Assembly: GCA_040753795.1 (NCBI GenBank)
Contig: JBFMDX010000014.1
Coordinates: 1 to 64,000 of the forward strand
Origin: Thermodesulfobacteriota bacterium
GTDB taxonomy: Bacteria; Desulfobacterota; Desulfobacteria; Desulfobacterales; Desulfosudaceae
Direction of reading: 5' to 3'
Length of the DNA: 64,000 nucleotides
The notes under the pieces: model-generated
Database searches by the model: none
Seen by the model: only the letters and a program-made list of their open reading frames with translations
Told to the model about the DNA's origin: nothing
In this document: piece after piece, positions 50,881-60,327 of the stretch
Position numbering within the stretch: the first letter of the stretch is position 1
Layout of the letters: each line of letters opens with the position of its first letter
Program-made: the position numbers and the translations under genes

Positions 50881-52188
50881 TCAGGCATTGGCGACAGACG
50901 AGGCGTCCCGGCCGGAACTGGCGGACCGGTATACCAGGACCATCAGGCAAAGGGTCACGGCCAGGGGGAGCAGGGTGATCAGGCCCGGCCAGAAGGAAAC
51001 AACTGTCGGCCCGGAGAAGTTCGGGCTGATATTGAACCTGGAGAGAAAGTTTATAAGGGTGAAGTCGGGAATCAGCAGGAGGGCCGTCAGCAATCCCCAC
51101 AGGGCGGTCGGGAAAGATGGGCAGCCGGATTGTTGAAGCCGCCGCAAGGCCACGGCCAGCGGAAGCAGCAGTAATACCAGTGTGTGAATCCAGGCCAGGG
51201 GCGTGACCATGGCGCTGACACAGAACAGCACGGCATATGATACGTCCCGGTCGGAAGAACGCGAGGCCATGGCCAGTCCCGTCGCAAGGACGGCCAGCAG
51301 AATAAAGATAGAGGCATAGGGCGCCATGGCATCGCAGGCGACAAGCGGGAGAATGCCGATGCTCTGCTCAAAGGGGCGGCACATGCCTGAAAAGAGCCGC
51401 CACCCCAGGGTCCACAGGGAAAAATTCCATTCCATGCAGCGGTAAACCGAAGCCATAAATACCGCCACAAACCGGTAATAGTGTGAGACGGGCCCCCCCC
51501 CTATAACCAGGGCGGCCATGATGTTGGCCAGTACCGGGATCACGACAGCAATCCCCGCGGCCCGCCATTTTTTTCGAATTAAAAAAAACAGGAGGATCGG
51601 CCAGCCCATGAATTTGACGGACAGGGCCATTCCGAGAAAAAGACCGGCTGGAATCTGCCGCTTTACACGCCATGTCAGGAGAAGCAGCATCAGGAGCAGC
51701 GAGGAGAGCTGGCCGTATAGAAGTCCCTGCCAGAAAGGGGCAAGGACCAGCAGCATCAATGATGGAAACACGATATGGCGGAGGCCGGGACGCCTGTCCT
51801 GCCACCATTGGGCGACCAGATAAACGGATGTGAATATACAGGCCAGTTCCATTAAAAACCAGAGCACGACTGCTTTGGAATAAGCGACCAGTCCGAAGGG
51901 CAGCGCCAGCAGAATGGCCGGTGGCGGATGGGGAGAGGGGAGGACCAGGCCGGTCCGTTCCGGCGTCGGTGAGAAAAAGTATCCGGCCAGTTCCGCCAGG
52001 GGAGCATACGGATTCATCCCTTCTGTTACCGCCCGGGCCATCAGCCATTCCTGCATAAAATCTTTTAAATAAATATGCGGCGGGAAGAAATAGCGGTCCA
52101 GCAGAAGGGCGGGCTTGATGAACAGCGCCAGCCAGCCGATGGTCAGCAGCAGGTAGAGCCATTTTTTAATAGTTTTATTTTTTTCCAT
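50881..52188 (-). CDS. GT87/DUF2029-like membrane glycosyltransferase
   Basis: The 435-residue polytopic protein has about ten membrane helices. An extracytoplasmic DFMQEWLMARAVTEGMNPYAP loop after the first helix bears the acidic residue typical of GT-C mannosyltransferases of the DUF2029/GT87 type. These enzymes use polyprenyl-phosphate sugars to build envelope glycans. The assignment is by architecture. It starts 2 bp after the MFS gene ends, so the pair is an operon; the frame is open further upstream inside the MFS gene but is not used. Confidence 0.75.
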   Translation of the reverse strand: MEKNKTIKKWLYLLLTIGWLALFIKPALLLDRYFFPPHIYLKDFMQEWLMARAVTEGMNPYAPLAELAGYFFSPTPERTGLVLPSPHPPPAILLALPFGLVAYSKAVVLWFLMELACIFTSVYLVAQWWQDRRPGLRHIVFPSLMLLVLAPFWQGLLYGQLSSLLLMLLLLTWRVKRQIPAGLFLGMALSVKFMGWPILLFFLIRKKWRAAGIAVVIPVLANIMAALVIGGGPVSHYYRFVAVFMASVYRCMEWNFSLWTLGWRLFSGMCRPFEQSIGILPLVACDAMAPYASIFILLAVLATGLAMASRSSDRDVSYAVLFCVSAMVTPLAWIHTLVLLLLPLAVALRRLQQSGCPSFPTALWGLLTALLLIPDFTLINFLSRFNISPNFSGPTVVSFWPGLITLLPLAVTLCLMVLVYRSASSGRDASSVANA

Positions 52189-52190
52189 GG

Positions 52191-53573
52191 TTAAGACCGC
52201 TGGATATTGCCCCGGGCGGAAGAGAACCAGATGCCGATCAGGCAGAGAGAGCAGAAGGTGGCGAACCCCAGGTGGAGGGATAACATGAAACAGTGGTGAT
52301 TGGCCGGTGTGATCTGCTCCGGTCCGATCAGGATGGCCAGGAACATGGTGGCCACGGCCATGCTGAGCATCTGGCCGATAAGTCTCATTGTGGCCACGGT
52401 GCCGGAGGCCAGGCCGTAATGGGCCGGTTGGACGCTGCTCATGATGGCGTTCATGTTGGGCGAGGAAAAGAGGGCAAAACCCAGGCCGAGCAGCAGCAGG
52501 GTCCCGACAATATCGCCAATGGCCGTGGCGGCTGTGATCCGGCCCAGCAGGAACAGCCCGGTGGCGCACAGGGCCATGCCCGCAGAAGCGATCAGGGCCG
52601 GTTCAAAGCGGTCGGAGAGCCGTCCGGCCAGCGGGGAAAAAATAGCCATCATGACCGGTTGACATATCAGGACCAGACCGGCGGTTTGAGGGGTCATGCC
52701 TTTAATGAACTGAAGATACAGGCTCAAGTAAAAAGCGACGGCAAAAGTGGCGGCATAATTAATCAGCGCCGCCAGACTGGAGAAGGAAAATCCGCGATTG
52801 TTGCGGAAAAGGCTGATCTCCACTACCGGACAATCAAATTTCATCTCCTGCCGGATAAAGAGACAGAATACCGCCAGACTGGCAAATAGCAGAAGAAAGC
52901 CGTTAGGTGACGGCATGTTCGAAAGACCGGGCATGAACAGGATCAGCGAAAGACCGTACAGGCAGATTCCGGCCACGTCCAGCGGCTGCCCCCGGGCGGG
53001 GGTCCACTCATCTTTGATCATGGCCATCGCCAGGTAAATCGACAGAAGCCCCACCGGAAAGGTGACGGTGAAGACACTCCGCCAGCCCCAGACCGCCGAA
53101 AGATATCCGGCGGCAAAAGGACCGGAAGAAAGTCCGGTATATACGGCCGCGACGGTAATACCGATGGCCCGGCCGCGCTGGGCCGGCGGGAAAACCGCGG
53201 CGATGATGGCGATGCCGGTGACGGATATCATGGCGGCGCCCACGCCCTGCAGGGCTCGCAGACCGATGAGCAGCCACAGGGTCGGGGCCAGGGCGATGAG
53301 AATGGTGGCCAGGGAGAACAGGGTGATGCCCGCCACAAATATTTTCTTTCGTCCATTCATGTCCGCGATTTTGGCCATGGGCACCAGCATGACCGCGGTG
53401 GCCAGCAGATAGGCGTTGGCTACCCAGCTCATGAGCACGGCCCCGGCGGCAAACTCCCGGCTGATGGCCGGCAGAATAATGTTGACCCCGGAAACCATGA
53501 ACGGTCCCATGAATGTGGTCACCGTAACCACCAGCAGCAGCGCCGACTTGGATGTTCTGATCGGCTGTTCCAT
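52191..53573 (-). CDS. MFS drug-efflux-type transporter (DHA2/EmrB-like)
   Basis: The 460-residue transporter has 12-14 membrane helices. It shows the motif-A segment (MAKIADMNGRKKIFVAG, residues about 60-76), the antiporter motif C region (YTGLSSGPFAAGYLS) and a second motif-A-like loop (SPLAGRLSDRFEP). It would export small hydrophobic compounds using proton motive force. The ATG at 53573 (MEQPIRTSK) fits related proteins better than an upstream start. Divergent from the porin operon. Confidence 0.9.
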   Translation of the reverse strand: MEQPIRTSKSALLLVVTVTTFMGPFMVSGVNIILPAISREFAAGAVLMSWVANAYLLATAVMLVPMAKIADMNGRKKIFVAGITLFSLATILIALAPTLWLLIGLRALQGVGAAMISVTGIAIIAAVFPPAQRGRAIGITVAAVYTGLSSGPFAAGYLSAVWGWRSVFTVTFPVGLLSIYLAMAMIKDEWTPARGQPLDVAGICLYGLSLILFMPGLSNMPSPNGFLLLFASLAVFCLFIRQEMKFDCPVVEISLFRNNRGFSFSSLAALINYAATFAVAFYLSLYLQFIKGMTPQTAGLVLICQPVMMAIFSPLAGRLSDRFEPALIASAGMALCATGLFLLGRITAATAIGDIVGTLLLLGLGFALFSSPNMNAIMSSVQPAHYGLASGTVATMRLIGQMLSMAVATMFLAILIGPEQITPANHHCFMLSLHLGFATFCSLCLIGIWFSSARGNIQRS

Positions 53574-53714
53574 TACAAATCCGTTCTTGCCATGTCCAAT
53601 TCCATTGTGCAGAAAAACATTATAGAAAGATCCCGCTGAAGTCAAAGACGACTGCTAACGAAATACCCATACGGTCATTGGATTAAAAAATAGAACGGGA
53701 GCCTGAAAATATTC

Positions 53715-53749
53715 TTGACTTTGCCGTTCTTTATATACATATATAACGG
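53715..53749 (+). promoter_or_regulatory. Candidate promoter/operator of the porin-ABC operon
   Basis: TTGACT at 53715-53720 is followed by AT-rich sequence with -10 candidates near 53738-53745. The same stretch is a dyad: CCGTT (53724-53728) with TATATA faces TATATA with AACGG (53745-53749). A regulator could bind here. Downstream, 53820-53847 forms a 10-bp hairpin in the probable leader. Confidence 0.4.
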
Positions 53750-53869
53750 CTATGCAAATCAACTGAAGATATCCATCCGCAACGATCAGGGCTTACCAGG
53801 CCATCGGCCGCGGACCTCTGCGCCTGCTGGAAAACAGCGGAGAGCGCCAATCCATTAACAGGGCGTGAA

Positions 53870-55255
53870 ATGAGAATGACTCCAAATGGAAAAAAAATCA
53901 TGTTGCTGGCGATCCCATGTATTTTTTCGTTATGCGGAATATTTAGTCCAGTCACAATGGCTCAAGGTGTTCAGGGGAAACTCACCTTCGGCGCCAATAT
54001 CCGGTTCCGGTATGAGTATCAGGATAATTTTAATCAATTATATTACGGAGACGACCCGGCTAAAGGGAACGCCAGAGACGGGTTTGTTCTCGGTCGGTTG
54101 AGAACGGGGCTTGATTATAACCCGGACCCGGACATCCATCTTTCCCTCTGGATGCAGAATGCCGAAGTCTGGGACAGCGCCCTTACAGATAGTGATTTTT
54201 ACAGCAGCCGGTTCGGCATGGAGGATAACCCCAACAAAGATCGCTGGGAAATGTGGGATACTTATCTTGAAATCAAAAAAGTGTTTAATCTGCCGGTTTC
54301 CGTTAAAGGCGGCCGACAACGGATATGTTATGGGGATAACCGCGTTTTCGGTCCCGGTGAATGGGGCAACAGCGGCCGCTGGGTATGGGATGCGGTAAAA
54401 TGGTCCTATGGCTTTGAGGGCGGGTTCGCGGATATATACTATGGAAAGACGCAACTCCACGAACCCAATGAGTTCAGCCTCAATCATCGCCACGGGTTTG
54501 AAAGCGGCGGTTTTTATGGTCATTTCGATCTGCCCGTGAAACGGTTTCCGGTGGCGCTGGAGCCTTTTTTGATGACAAAACAGGATGATCATGACCGTTA
54601 CAGAGGAGAGGATCAGCGGACCGGCGATTTCGATTCCTGGTATGGGGGTATCCGGGCCGGTGAAGCAGACAAAAAGGAATTTGACTATGATCTCACCTAT
54701 ATCTCACAGGCAGGCGCGTTCGCTCATGATGATATCGAAGCTTACGGTTATCATCTGCTGGCGGGTTATACCTTTTCGGAGATCGGCATGAAGCCCGGTC
54801 TCAGCATGGAATACAGTTTCGCCTCCGGCGATTCCAATCCGGTTGACGGGAAGAAGGAAACATTTGACGGGGCCTTCGGCGCCCGGGACATGATGTACGG
54901 CCGGATGAATTTTTTCCACTGGCAGAATATAAAAGACGCCCAGGTCAACCTGGAGGTCCGGCCGCATGAAAAACTTTTTATTAAAACCGAGTTCCATAAA
55001 TTCCGCCTGGCGGAAAGGGAAGACGCCTGGTATCTCAACGCCCAGGCCTATCGGGATAAAAGCGGCCGATCCGGAGATGAAGTGGGAAGAGAGTTGGATA
55101 TCGTGACGACCTTTGACCTGTCCAAGAAGCAGCAGTTTCAGGTTGGTTTCGGACATTTCCGGCCGGATGAATTTGCCGGGAAAGTAGCTTCGGACAAGGA
55201 AAGCAACTGGTTCTTCTGTCAGTGGTCGTATAAGTTTTCCCGGGCAATATTATAA
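53870..55255 (+). CDS. Outer-membrane porin of the alginate-export family
   Basis: The 461-residue protein has a signal peptide ending near TMAQG, then a beta-barrel sequence of alternating residues rich in aromatic girdles (FGANIRFRYEYQDNF, GGRQRICYGDNRVFGPGEWGNSG) and a C-terminal aromatic strand ending WSYKFSRAIL. It matches the Alginate_export fold. It heads an operon with an ABC importer, so it more likely admits that importer's substrate than exports alginate. No alginate genes are present. Confidence 0.85.
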   Translation: MRMTPNGKKIMLLAIPCIFSLCGIFSPVTMAQGVQGKLTFGANIRFRYEYQDNFNQLYYGDDPAKGNARDGFVLGRLRTGLDYNPDPDIHLSLWMQNAEVWDSALTDSDFYSSRFGMEDNPNKDRWEMWDTYLEIKKVFNLPVSVKGGRQRICYGDNRVFGPGEWGNSGRWVWDAVKWSYGFEGGFADIYYGKTQLHEPNEFSLNHRHGFESGGFYGHFDLPVKRFPVALEPFLMTKQDDHDRYRGEDQRTGDFDSWYGGIRAGEADKKEFDYDLTYISQAGAFAHDDIEAYGYHLLAGYTFSEIGMKPGLSMEYSFASGDSNPVDGKKETFDGAFGARDMMYGRMNFFHWQNIKDAQVNLEVRPHEKLFIKTEFHKFRLAEREDAWYLNAQAYRDKSGRSGDEVGRELDIVTTFDLSKKQQFQVGFGHFRPDEFAGKVASDKESNWFFCQWSYKFSRAIL

Positions 55256-55304
55256 TCGCATAAAGTACGTATCCATTATTTGTAGAAAAGCGGAGGAGAG
55301 TGGC

Positions 55305-56351
55305 ATGGATTCGCGGCAAATGATTTATGTGGTGATGGCCGGTATATTTATTGTATCCAGCAGCTGGATGGAGGCAAGCGCGGAAGGTATTTCCCCCCCT
55401 GAATCATTGAACATTTCCATCAACATGGCGGTGGAGTTCATGGATCATGCCGCCGTTGCTTTCATCGCCCGGGATCAGGACTGGTTCACGGCCGCCGGCC
55501 TGAACATAAAGACGTTTGAGAGCTTTGAGAGCGGCATGGCTTTGGCGGCGGCGCTTGCCAGGGATGATGTCCAGGTGGCCTATCTGTGTCTGGTGCCGGC
55601 CATTAATGCCTGTGTCAACGCCGGGGTGTCGATGAAAATCGTGGCTGGAACTCATCAATATGGATACGGGCTGGCGGTTGACCGCCGCCGGATCAAGACC
55701 GTCAAAGACATGGAAAAATCAGGTGTTCGTATCGGATGCGTGCAGGAGGGCGGCGCCGTTGATGTCCTGATGCGGAAAATCATCGATATCCACCGACTAG
55801 ACCCGGACAGGGTGCTTAAAAACGTAAAACGCATGCCGCCGGCAAAACAGTTGCTGGCCATTAAGACCGGTCAGCTTGACGCCGTCATGCTGCCGGAACA
55901 GTGGCTGACCATGGCCGAGTCATCCGGCTATGAGGTTCTGGTGACCGCCCAGGATGTCTGGCCTCAAATGCAGGGCAGCGTTCTGGCGGTGAAGGATGAG
56001 TTGATCCGTGATCATCCGGAGACGGTAAAAATTCTGTTCGATTTGTTAGCCCGGGGCAACACGCTTATTCGGAACGAACCCGGGCAGGCGGCGGAAATCG
56101 TTGCCAGGCAGATGCGGTTATCGAAAGACGGGATGTCTCAGGATGAGAAGATCATCGGAAGTGATCAAACCGCTGTTTCGCCGGAAATCCTGGAGAGGTC
56201 CATGAAACGAATGGAATTCACCGCAGATATCTCACCGGAAGAGGTACAGAATACCATAGACTATATGGCCAGGCTGGGCTATTTAAAGAAGAAGGTTCCA
56301 GCCGAAGATATCCTTGATTTAAGATTTATTCAGCATGAACACACGCCGTAA
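55305..56351 (+). CDS. ABC transporter substrate-binding protein (NitT/TauT, SsuA/THI5-like)
   Basis: The 348-residue periplasmic protein has a signal peptide and an NMT1/SsuA-type fold (FIARDQDWFTAAGLNIKTFESFESGMALAAALARDDVQVAY in parts). A GTHQYGYGLAVD strand and an LDAVMLPEQW motif follow. The family binds nitrate, sulfonates, pyrimidine precursors or aromatic acids. The ligand here is unknown. GGAGGAG precedes the start. It overlaps the permease gene by 17 bp. Confidence 0.88.
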   Translation: MDSRQMIYVVMAGIFIVSSSWMEASAEGISPPESLNISINMAVEFMDHAAVAFIARDQDWFTAAGLNIKTFESFESGMALAAALARDDVQVAYLCLVPAINACVNAGVSMKIVAGTHQYGYGLAVDRRRIKTVKDMEKSGVRIGCVQEGGAVDVLMRKIIDIHRLDPDRVLKNVKRMPPAKQLLAIKTGQLDAVMLPEQWLTMAESSGYEVLVTAQDVWPQMQGSVLAVKDELIRDHPETVKILFDLLARGNTLIRNEPGQAAEIVARQMRLSKDGMSQDEKIIGSDQTAVSPEILERSMKRMEFTADISPEEVQNTIDYMARLGYLKKKVPAEDILDLRFIQHEHTP

Positions 56352-57096
56352 GTGGAATAGCGGATGGGGATTGTTGCCCATTGCCCTGTTTCTGGGAATA
56401 TGGGAGTTTTCGGCCCGAATGGAAATCCTGCCCGGCCATCTGATTCTCCCCCCGTTTTCTGAGGTGCTGTACCAGTTTTATGTGCTGACGATCAACGGCG
56501 TGCTGGGGAAAAACTTTTTCAGCAGCCTGATTCGTGTGCTGGCGGGATTCCTGGCCGGCTCGGTCGCCGGGATAATGCTGGGCGCCTTGATGGGCTGGAG
56601 AACGGTCATCGACAAATCCCTGAATCCCATCATCAGCCTGTTTTATCCCATTCCCGCCCTGGGATGGATACCGCTGCTGATGCTCTGGATCGGGATCAAT
56701 GAGATGCTGCCCATTGCACTTATTTTTATTTGTTCCTTTTTCCCGGTCCTTTACAACACCATCACCGGGATCAAGAGCGTAGACCGGGATTATATTCGGG
56801 TGGCCCGGACCCTGGGCGCCTCGGAAAGACGCATTCTGTTTACCGTTATTTTTCCCCTGGCCCTGCCCAATATTTTTACCGGGCTCCGGCTGGAGGCCGG
56901 TATGGCCTGGCGTACGGTCATCGCCGCTGAAATGGTGGCTATCCCCACCGGTATTGGCGCCCTGATGATGAAAGCGGAAAGCCTGATGCGGATTGATATA
57001 ATTATCGTCTGTCTGACCATTTTGGCTGTTATGTGTCTGGCCTTTGAAAATTTTTTCGCTCTGGTGGAACGACGTCTGACGTCCGGATGGCGATAG
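56335..57096 (+). CDS. ABC transporter permease
   Basis: The 253-residue inner-membrane protein has about six helices and the cytoplasmic EAA-type loop VARTLGASERRILFTVIFPLALP (in two parts, residues about 155-180) that docks to the ATPase. It is of the SsuC/TauC type. It overlaps the binding-protein gene and is followed 6 bp later by the ATPase gene. Confidence 0.92.
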   Translation: MNTRRKWNSGWGLLPIALFLGIWEFSARMEILPGHLILPPFSEVLYQFYVLTINGVLGKNFFSSLIRVLAGFLAGSVAGIMLGALMGWRTVIDKSLNPIISLFYPIPALGWIPLLMLWIGINEMLPIALIFICSFFPVLYNTITGIKSVDRDYIRVARTLGASERRILFTVIFPLALPNIFTGLRLEAGMAWRTVIAAEMVAIPTGIGALMMKAESLMRIDIIIVCLTILAVMCLAFENFFALVERRLTSGWR

Positions 57097-57102
57097 GTTA
57101 AT

Positions 57103-58215
57103 ATGACGCGTGCCTTTCTTCAGGTTGAATCGCTGACCCTTTCCGTGGGCAATTTTTCCCTGCGGAACATTCAGCTTTCATGCGGGAAAGGCGAGTATCA
57201 CGTTCTTCTGGGGCCTACCGGCAGCGGTAAATCCACCTTGATTAAGTGCATGCTCGGATTATTTCGTATTTATCGCGGCGCTGTTTTCCTGAACGGCCGG
57301 GATATCAGCCGCTGTCGGCCCGAAGATCGGCGCATGGGCTATGTGCCTCAGCACTATTCTCTTTTTCCTCATTTGACCGTGGAAGAGAACATCCGTTTCG
57401 GATTGTTTTCCAGAAAACAGGATCCCGGAACGGCCAACGTTATTGTCGACCGGTTGTGCGATACGTTTCATATCGGTCATCTCCGCGGCAGAGGCATCCG
57501 CCATCTGTCCGGTGGAGAGAAGCAGAAAGTCGCCCTGGCCCGGGCGCTGGCCATACAACCCGACCTGGTCTTTCTGGATGAACCGTTTTCCTCCATTGAC
57601 GAGGGGTCCCGTCGGGATTTGTGGGTGGAGTTAAAAAAGATCATTAATGAAATCGGAATGACCGCTTTTCATATTACCCACAACCTGGAAGAAGCTTACA
57701 GTCTGGGCGAGAGGTTGTCGGTTATTCTAAACGGTGAAATTCATCAGAGCGGTGCCAAAAATGAGATTTTCGAGCGACCGGCCACACGGGAAGTGGCCGC
57801 CTATCTGAATTATAGGAATATTTTTTCAGGTACGGCCCGCGCCCACACCGCCGGCACGGTTGTAGATACCGATGCTTTTCGTTTTGTTTTGTCCGGGAAA
57901 ATTCCCGACGGAGAGAAGGTGGCTCTGTGCATCCGTCAGCAGGATGTGAAAATCATCAAGGAAGGGCGCCCGTTGCGGGACCAGTTAAAGGACAATGTTA
58001 TTGCCGGAGTCATTGTCTCTATATTTTCTTTTCCCGAATACTGCCTGATTTATTTTAAGAGCAATAGCAGTTCGCAAGCGTATGACTTTGAAATCAAGCT
58101 GCCCCCGTACCTCAGAGAACGGCACGACCTGTTTCCGGGAAAAACAGTCCGCATCGCCTTCTGGGAACCCAACATCATTGTTTTTCCCCGCGAAAACCCA
58201 GTCGGGTTAGGGTGA
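57103..58215 (+). CDS. ABC transporter ATP-binding protein with TOBE-like C terminus
   Basis: The 370-residue ATPase has Walker A GPTGSGKST (residues about 36-44), Q-loop YVPQHYSLFPHLTV, signature LSGGEKQKV, Walker B LVFLDEP and switch His in FHITHN. It continues for ~130 residues beyond the nucleotide-binding domain into a TOBE-like region (VALCIRQQDVKII). That layout is typical of ModC/WtpC and CysA rather than SsuB/TauB, so it is an unusual match to a SsuA-like binding protein. The extra domain may regulate transport by substrate level. Confidence 0.9.
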   Translation: MTRAFLQVESLTLSVGNFSLRNIQLSCGKGEYHVLLGPTGSGKSTLIKCMLGLFRIYRGAVFLNGRDISRCRPEDRRMGYVPQHYSLFPHLTVEENIRFGLFSRKQDPGTANVIVDRLCDTFHIGHLRGRGIRHLSGGEKQKVALARALAIQPDLVFLDEPFSSIDEGSRRDLWVELKKIINEIGMTAFHITHNLEEAYSLGERLSVILNGEIHQSGAKNEIFERPATREVAAYLNYRNIFSGTARAHTAGTVVDTDAFRFVLSGKIPDGEKVALCIRQQDVKIIKEGRPLRDQLKDNVIAGVIVSIFSFPEYCLIYFKSNSSSQAYDFEIKLPPYLRERHDLFPGKTVRIAFWEPNIIVFPRENPVGLG

Positions 58216-58278
58216 CCGGGCAAGCCAGGTTTAAAAAAGCCTGTCGGTTTTTCGGCGACTCGAATATACACGCGGCCG

Positions 58279-58839
58279 TCAAGGCGCGGGCTTTTCGAAA
58301 ATTGTTTTAATGGCGCTGTCCACGTCTTCGGTTTCCAGCGGTACCCGCATGCTTTCCAGGCAGCGGCCGAGCATGTTGAAGTAACTGCAACAGAGGATCA
58401 GGGCAGCCGCGCCGTTGTTACCGTAGCGGTTTTTGATGGCGGCCAGTGATTCATCGCCCAGGCGGACGCTGGTAGTGATCTCGTCGGCCACCCGGCAGAG
58501 GAGATTGCCTTCCGCGTCCAGGGACCGCACCGGGTTTTCATCACGGATGGCGCGGATCTCCTCATCCGTCAGGCCGGTCATTTTCCCCACCGTCATATGG
58601 TGGCTCCAGGCGTATTTGCAGTTCATCACCCGGACGACGCGCAGCACCGCGATTTCCCGCAGGCGGGCGTCGAAATCCGCGCCGGACAGCACCGATCCGG
58701 CCAGGTCGAGAAAACCCTTGAAGCTGTTGGTGACCAGGGCCATCATGCGGAAGGCGTTCAGCGGCGGCAGCAGTTTCAACAGGTCGCCGATTTCCTGCGG
58801 CAGTTCTTCTAAAGACGGCAGTTCGATACGGGGTGCCAT
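58279..58839 (-). CDS. Carboxymuconolactone-decarboxylase-family protein
   Basis: The 186-residue alpha-helical protein resembles CMD/AhpD proteins: LREIAVLRVVRVMNCKYAWSHH (residues about 65-86) corresponds to the active-site region. Only one cysteine (C79) is present there, so the CxxC disulfide chemistry of AhpD is not possible. A decarboxylase- or hydrolase-like role is more likely, and the substrate is unknown. GAGG precedes the ATG at 58839. It lies 32 bp after the nucleoside transporter gene on the same strand. Confidence 0.85.
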   Translation of the reverse strand: MAPRIELPSLEELPQEIGDLLKLLPPLNAFRMMALVTNSFKGFLDLAGSVLSGADFDARLREIAVLRVVRVMNCKYAWSHHMTVGKMTGLTDEEIRAIRDENPVRSLDAEGNLLCRVADEITTSVRLGDESLAAIKNRYGNNGAAALILCCSYFNMLGRCLESMRVPLETEDVDSAIKTIFEKPAP

Positions 58840-58871
58840 GATATTTTTCCTCATTCATTCGGGTTATGGGT

Positions 58872-60119
58872 TTACACAATTAGGCCGATGACTGCGCCGG
58901 TCATGCAGGTGGCCATGGTGCCGGCCACGACTGACCGTACTCCCAGGGAAACGATCTCATCCCGGCGTTCCGGAACCATGGTCCCCATGCCGCCGATCAT
59001 GATGCCCAGGCTGCCGGGATTGGCAAAACCGCACAGGGCATAGGTCATGATGACCAGGCTTTTGGAGCTCAAGGCGCCTTCCGGCAGACGGGCCATTTCC
59101 ACATAGGCCAGCAGTTCATTTAAAATGGATTTGGTGCCCATCAGAGTGCCGGCCGTCACCGACTCGCTCCAGGGGATGCCCATGAGCCAGACCACCGGCG
59201 CCATCAGGTATCCCAGCAGGCGCTGCAGGGTGAGCGGATTTCCGTCAGACCACGGCAGAAAACTCAATCCCAGGTTGGCCATATAAACCAGGGCCACGAG
59301 TACGATCAGCATGGCCACAATATTGATCAGCAGTTGCACGCCTTCGATGGTCCCCAGGGTAATTGCGTCCATGGAACTTCTGGCGTTCTGCGAAGGAACG
59401 ACCTTGCCGTCGGTGATGGAACCGGTTTCGGGGATCATGATCTTGGCGATGGTGATGGAGGCCGGCACACTGATGACCGAGGCCGTCAGAATATGGCCCA
59501 TGGCTTCGGGAAGCACTTTGCTGAGGAAGCTGGCGTACAGGGCCATGACCGTGCCGGCGATGCCCGCCAGGCCGCAAGTCATGACGGAAAAGAGTTCGCT
59601 GCGGGTCATGGTTTTGAGATAAGGCCGGATCAACAGGGGTGATTCCACCATGCCGAGAAAGATATTGGAAGCCAGACCGACGCCTTCGGCGCCGCCGATG
59701 CCGGTGACCTTGCCCAGAAGCCAGGAGAAAGCGTTGACCATGGCGGGCAATACCCGCCAGTAAAACAGGAGCGACGACAGGGCGCTCATGATAAGAATAA
59801 TCGGCAGGGCCTGAAAGGCGAGAATGAAGGTTGCCTGCGGGTTGGTAATGTCAAAGGGGGAAGGGGACGTGCTGCCGCCGAGATAGCCGAACACGAAGGA
59901 TGTCCCCGCGTTGGTGGCTGTTTCAATGGCCAAGATGACCCGGTTGAGCATTTTAAAAAACTGGATGGATCCGGGAGATTTCAGAAATACCACCGCCAGG
60001 GCGAATTGCAGGCCGATACCGATCAAAGGGGTCGTGAAGCGAACCTGTCCCCGGTTTTCGCTGATCAACCAGGCCAGAAGAACAAATGCGATAATACCCA
60101 CGGCCCCTTGCAGCATCAT
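58872..60119 (-). CDS. nupC: Concentrative nucleoside transporter (NupC/CNT family)
   Basis: The 415-residue transporter imports nucleosides with Na+ or H+. It has the expected hydrophobic helices and re-entrant segments, with GGAEGVGLASNIFLGMVESPLLIRPYL (in parts), a FLSKVLPEAMGH stretch and a late SLGIMIGGMGTM block. AGGAG stands six bases before the tandem ATGATG start. The CMD-like gene follows, suggesting they are co-transcribed. Confidence 0.9.
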   Translation of the reverse strand: MMLQGAVGIIAFVLLAWLISENRGQVRFTTPLIGIGLQFALAVVFLKSPGSIQFFKMLNRVILAIETATNAGTSFVFGYLGGSTSPSPFDITNPQATFILAFQALPIILIMSALSSLLFYWRVLPAMVNAFSWLLGKVTGIGGAEGVGLASNIFLGMVESPLLIRPYLKTMTRSELFSVMTCGLAGIAGTVMALYASFLSKVLPEAMGHILTASVISVPASITIAKIMIPETGSITDGKVVPSQNARSSMDAITLGTIEGVQLLINIVAMLIVLVALVYMANLGLSFLPWSDGNPLTLQRLLGYLMAPVVWLMGIPWSESVTAGTLMGTKSILNELLAYVEMARLPEGALSSKSLVIMTYALCGFANPGSLGIMIGGMGTMVPERRDEIVSLGVRSVVAGTMATCMTGAVIGLIV

Positions 60120-60327
60120 TTTCCGCTCCTTATCTCCCGTTTCCCCTGATGATAATGTATTCCAGTAATATAATGGAAGCAGCTTGTTTGTCCATGAAAT
60201 ATACGCTGTTAAGGGATCTGATTTACTTCACCGCCAGATTCAGGTAAATATATGGATAAACCGGTTTAATGACACCGGCAACACTCTCTATATGAAACGA
60301 CCTTTTTCCCCCGGAGAAGACTGATAT

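Noticed and set aside
53760-53869. Structured leader of the porin operon considered as a molybdenum-cofactor or TPP riboswitch
   Set aside because: There is a 10-bp hairpin, but the conserved blocks of either class are absent.
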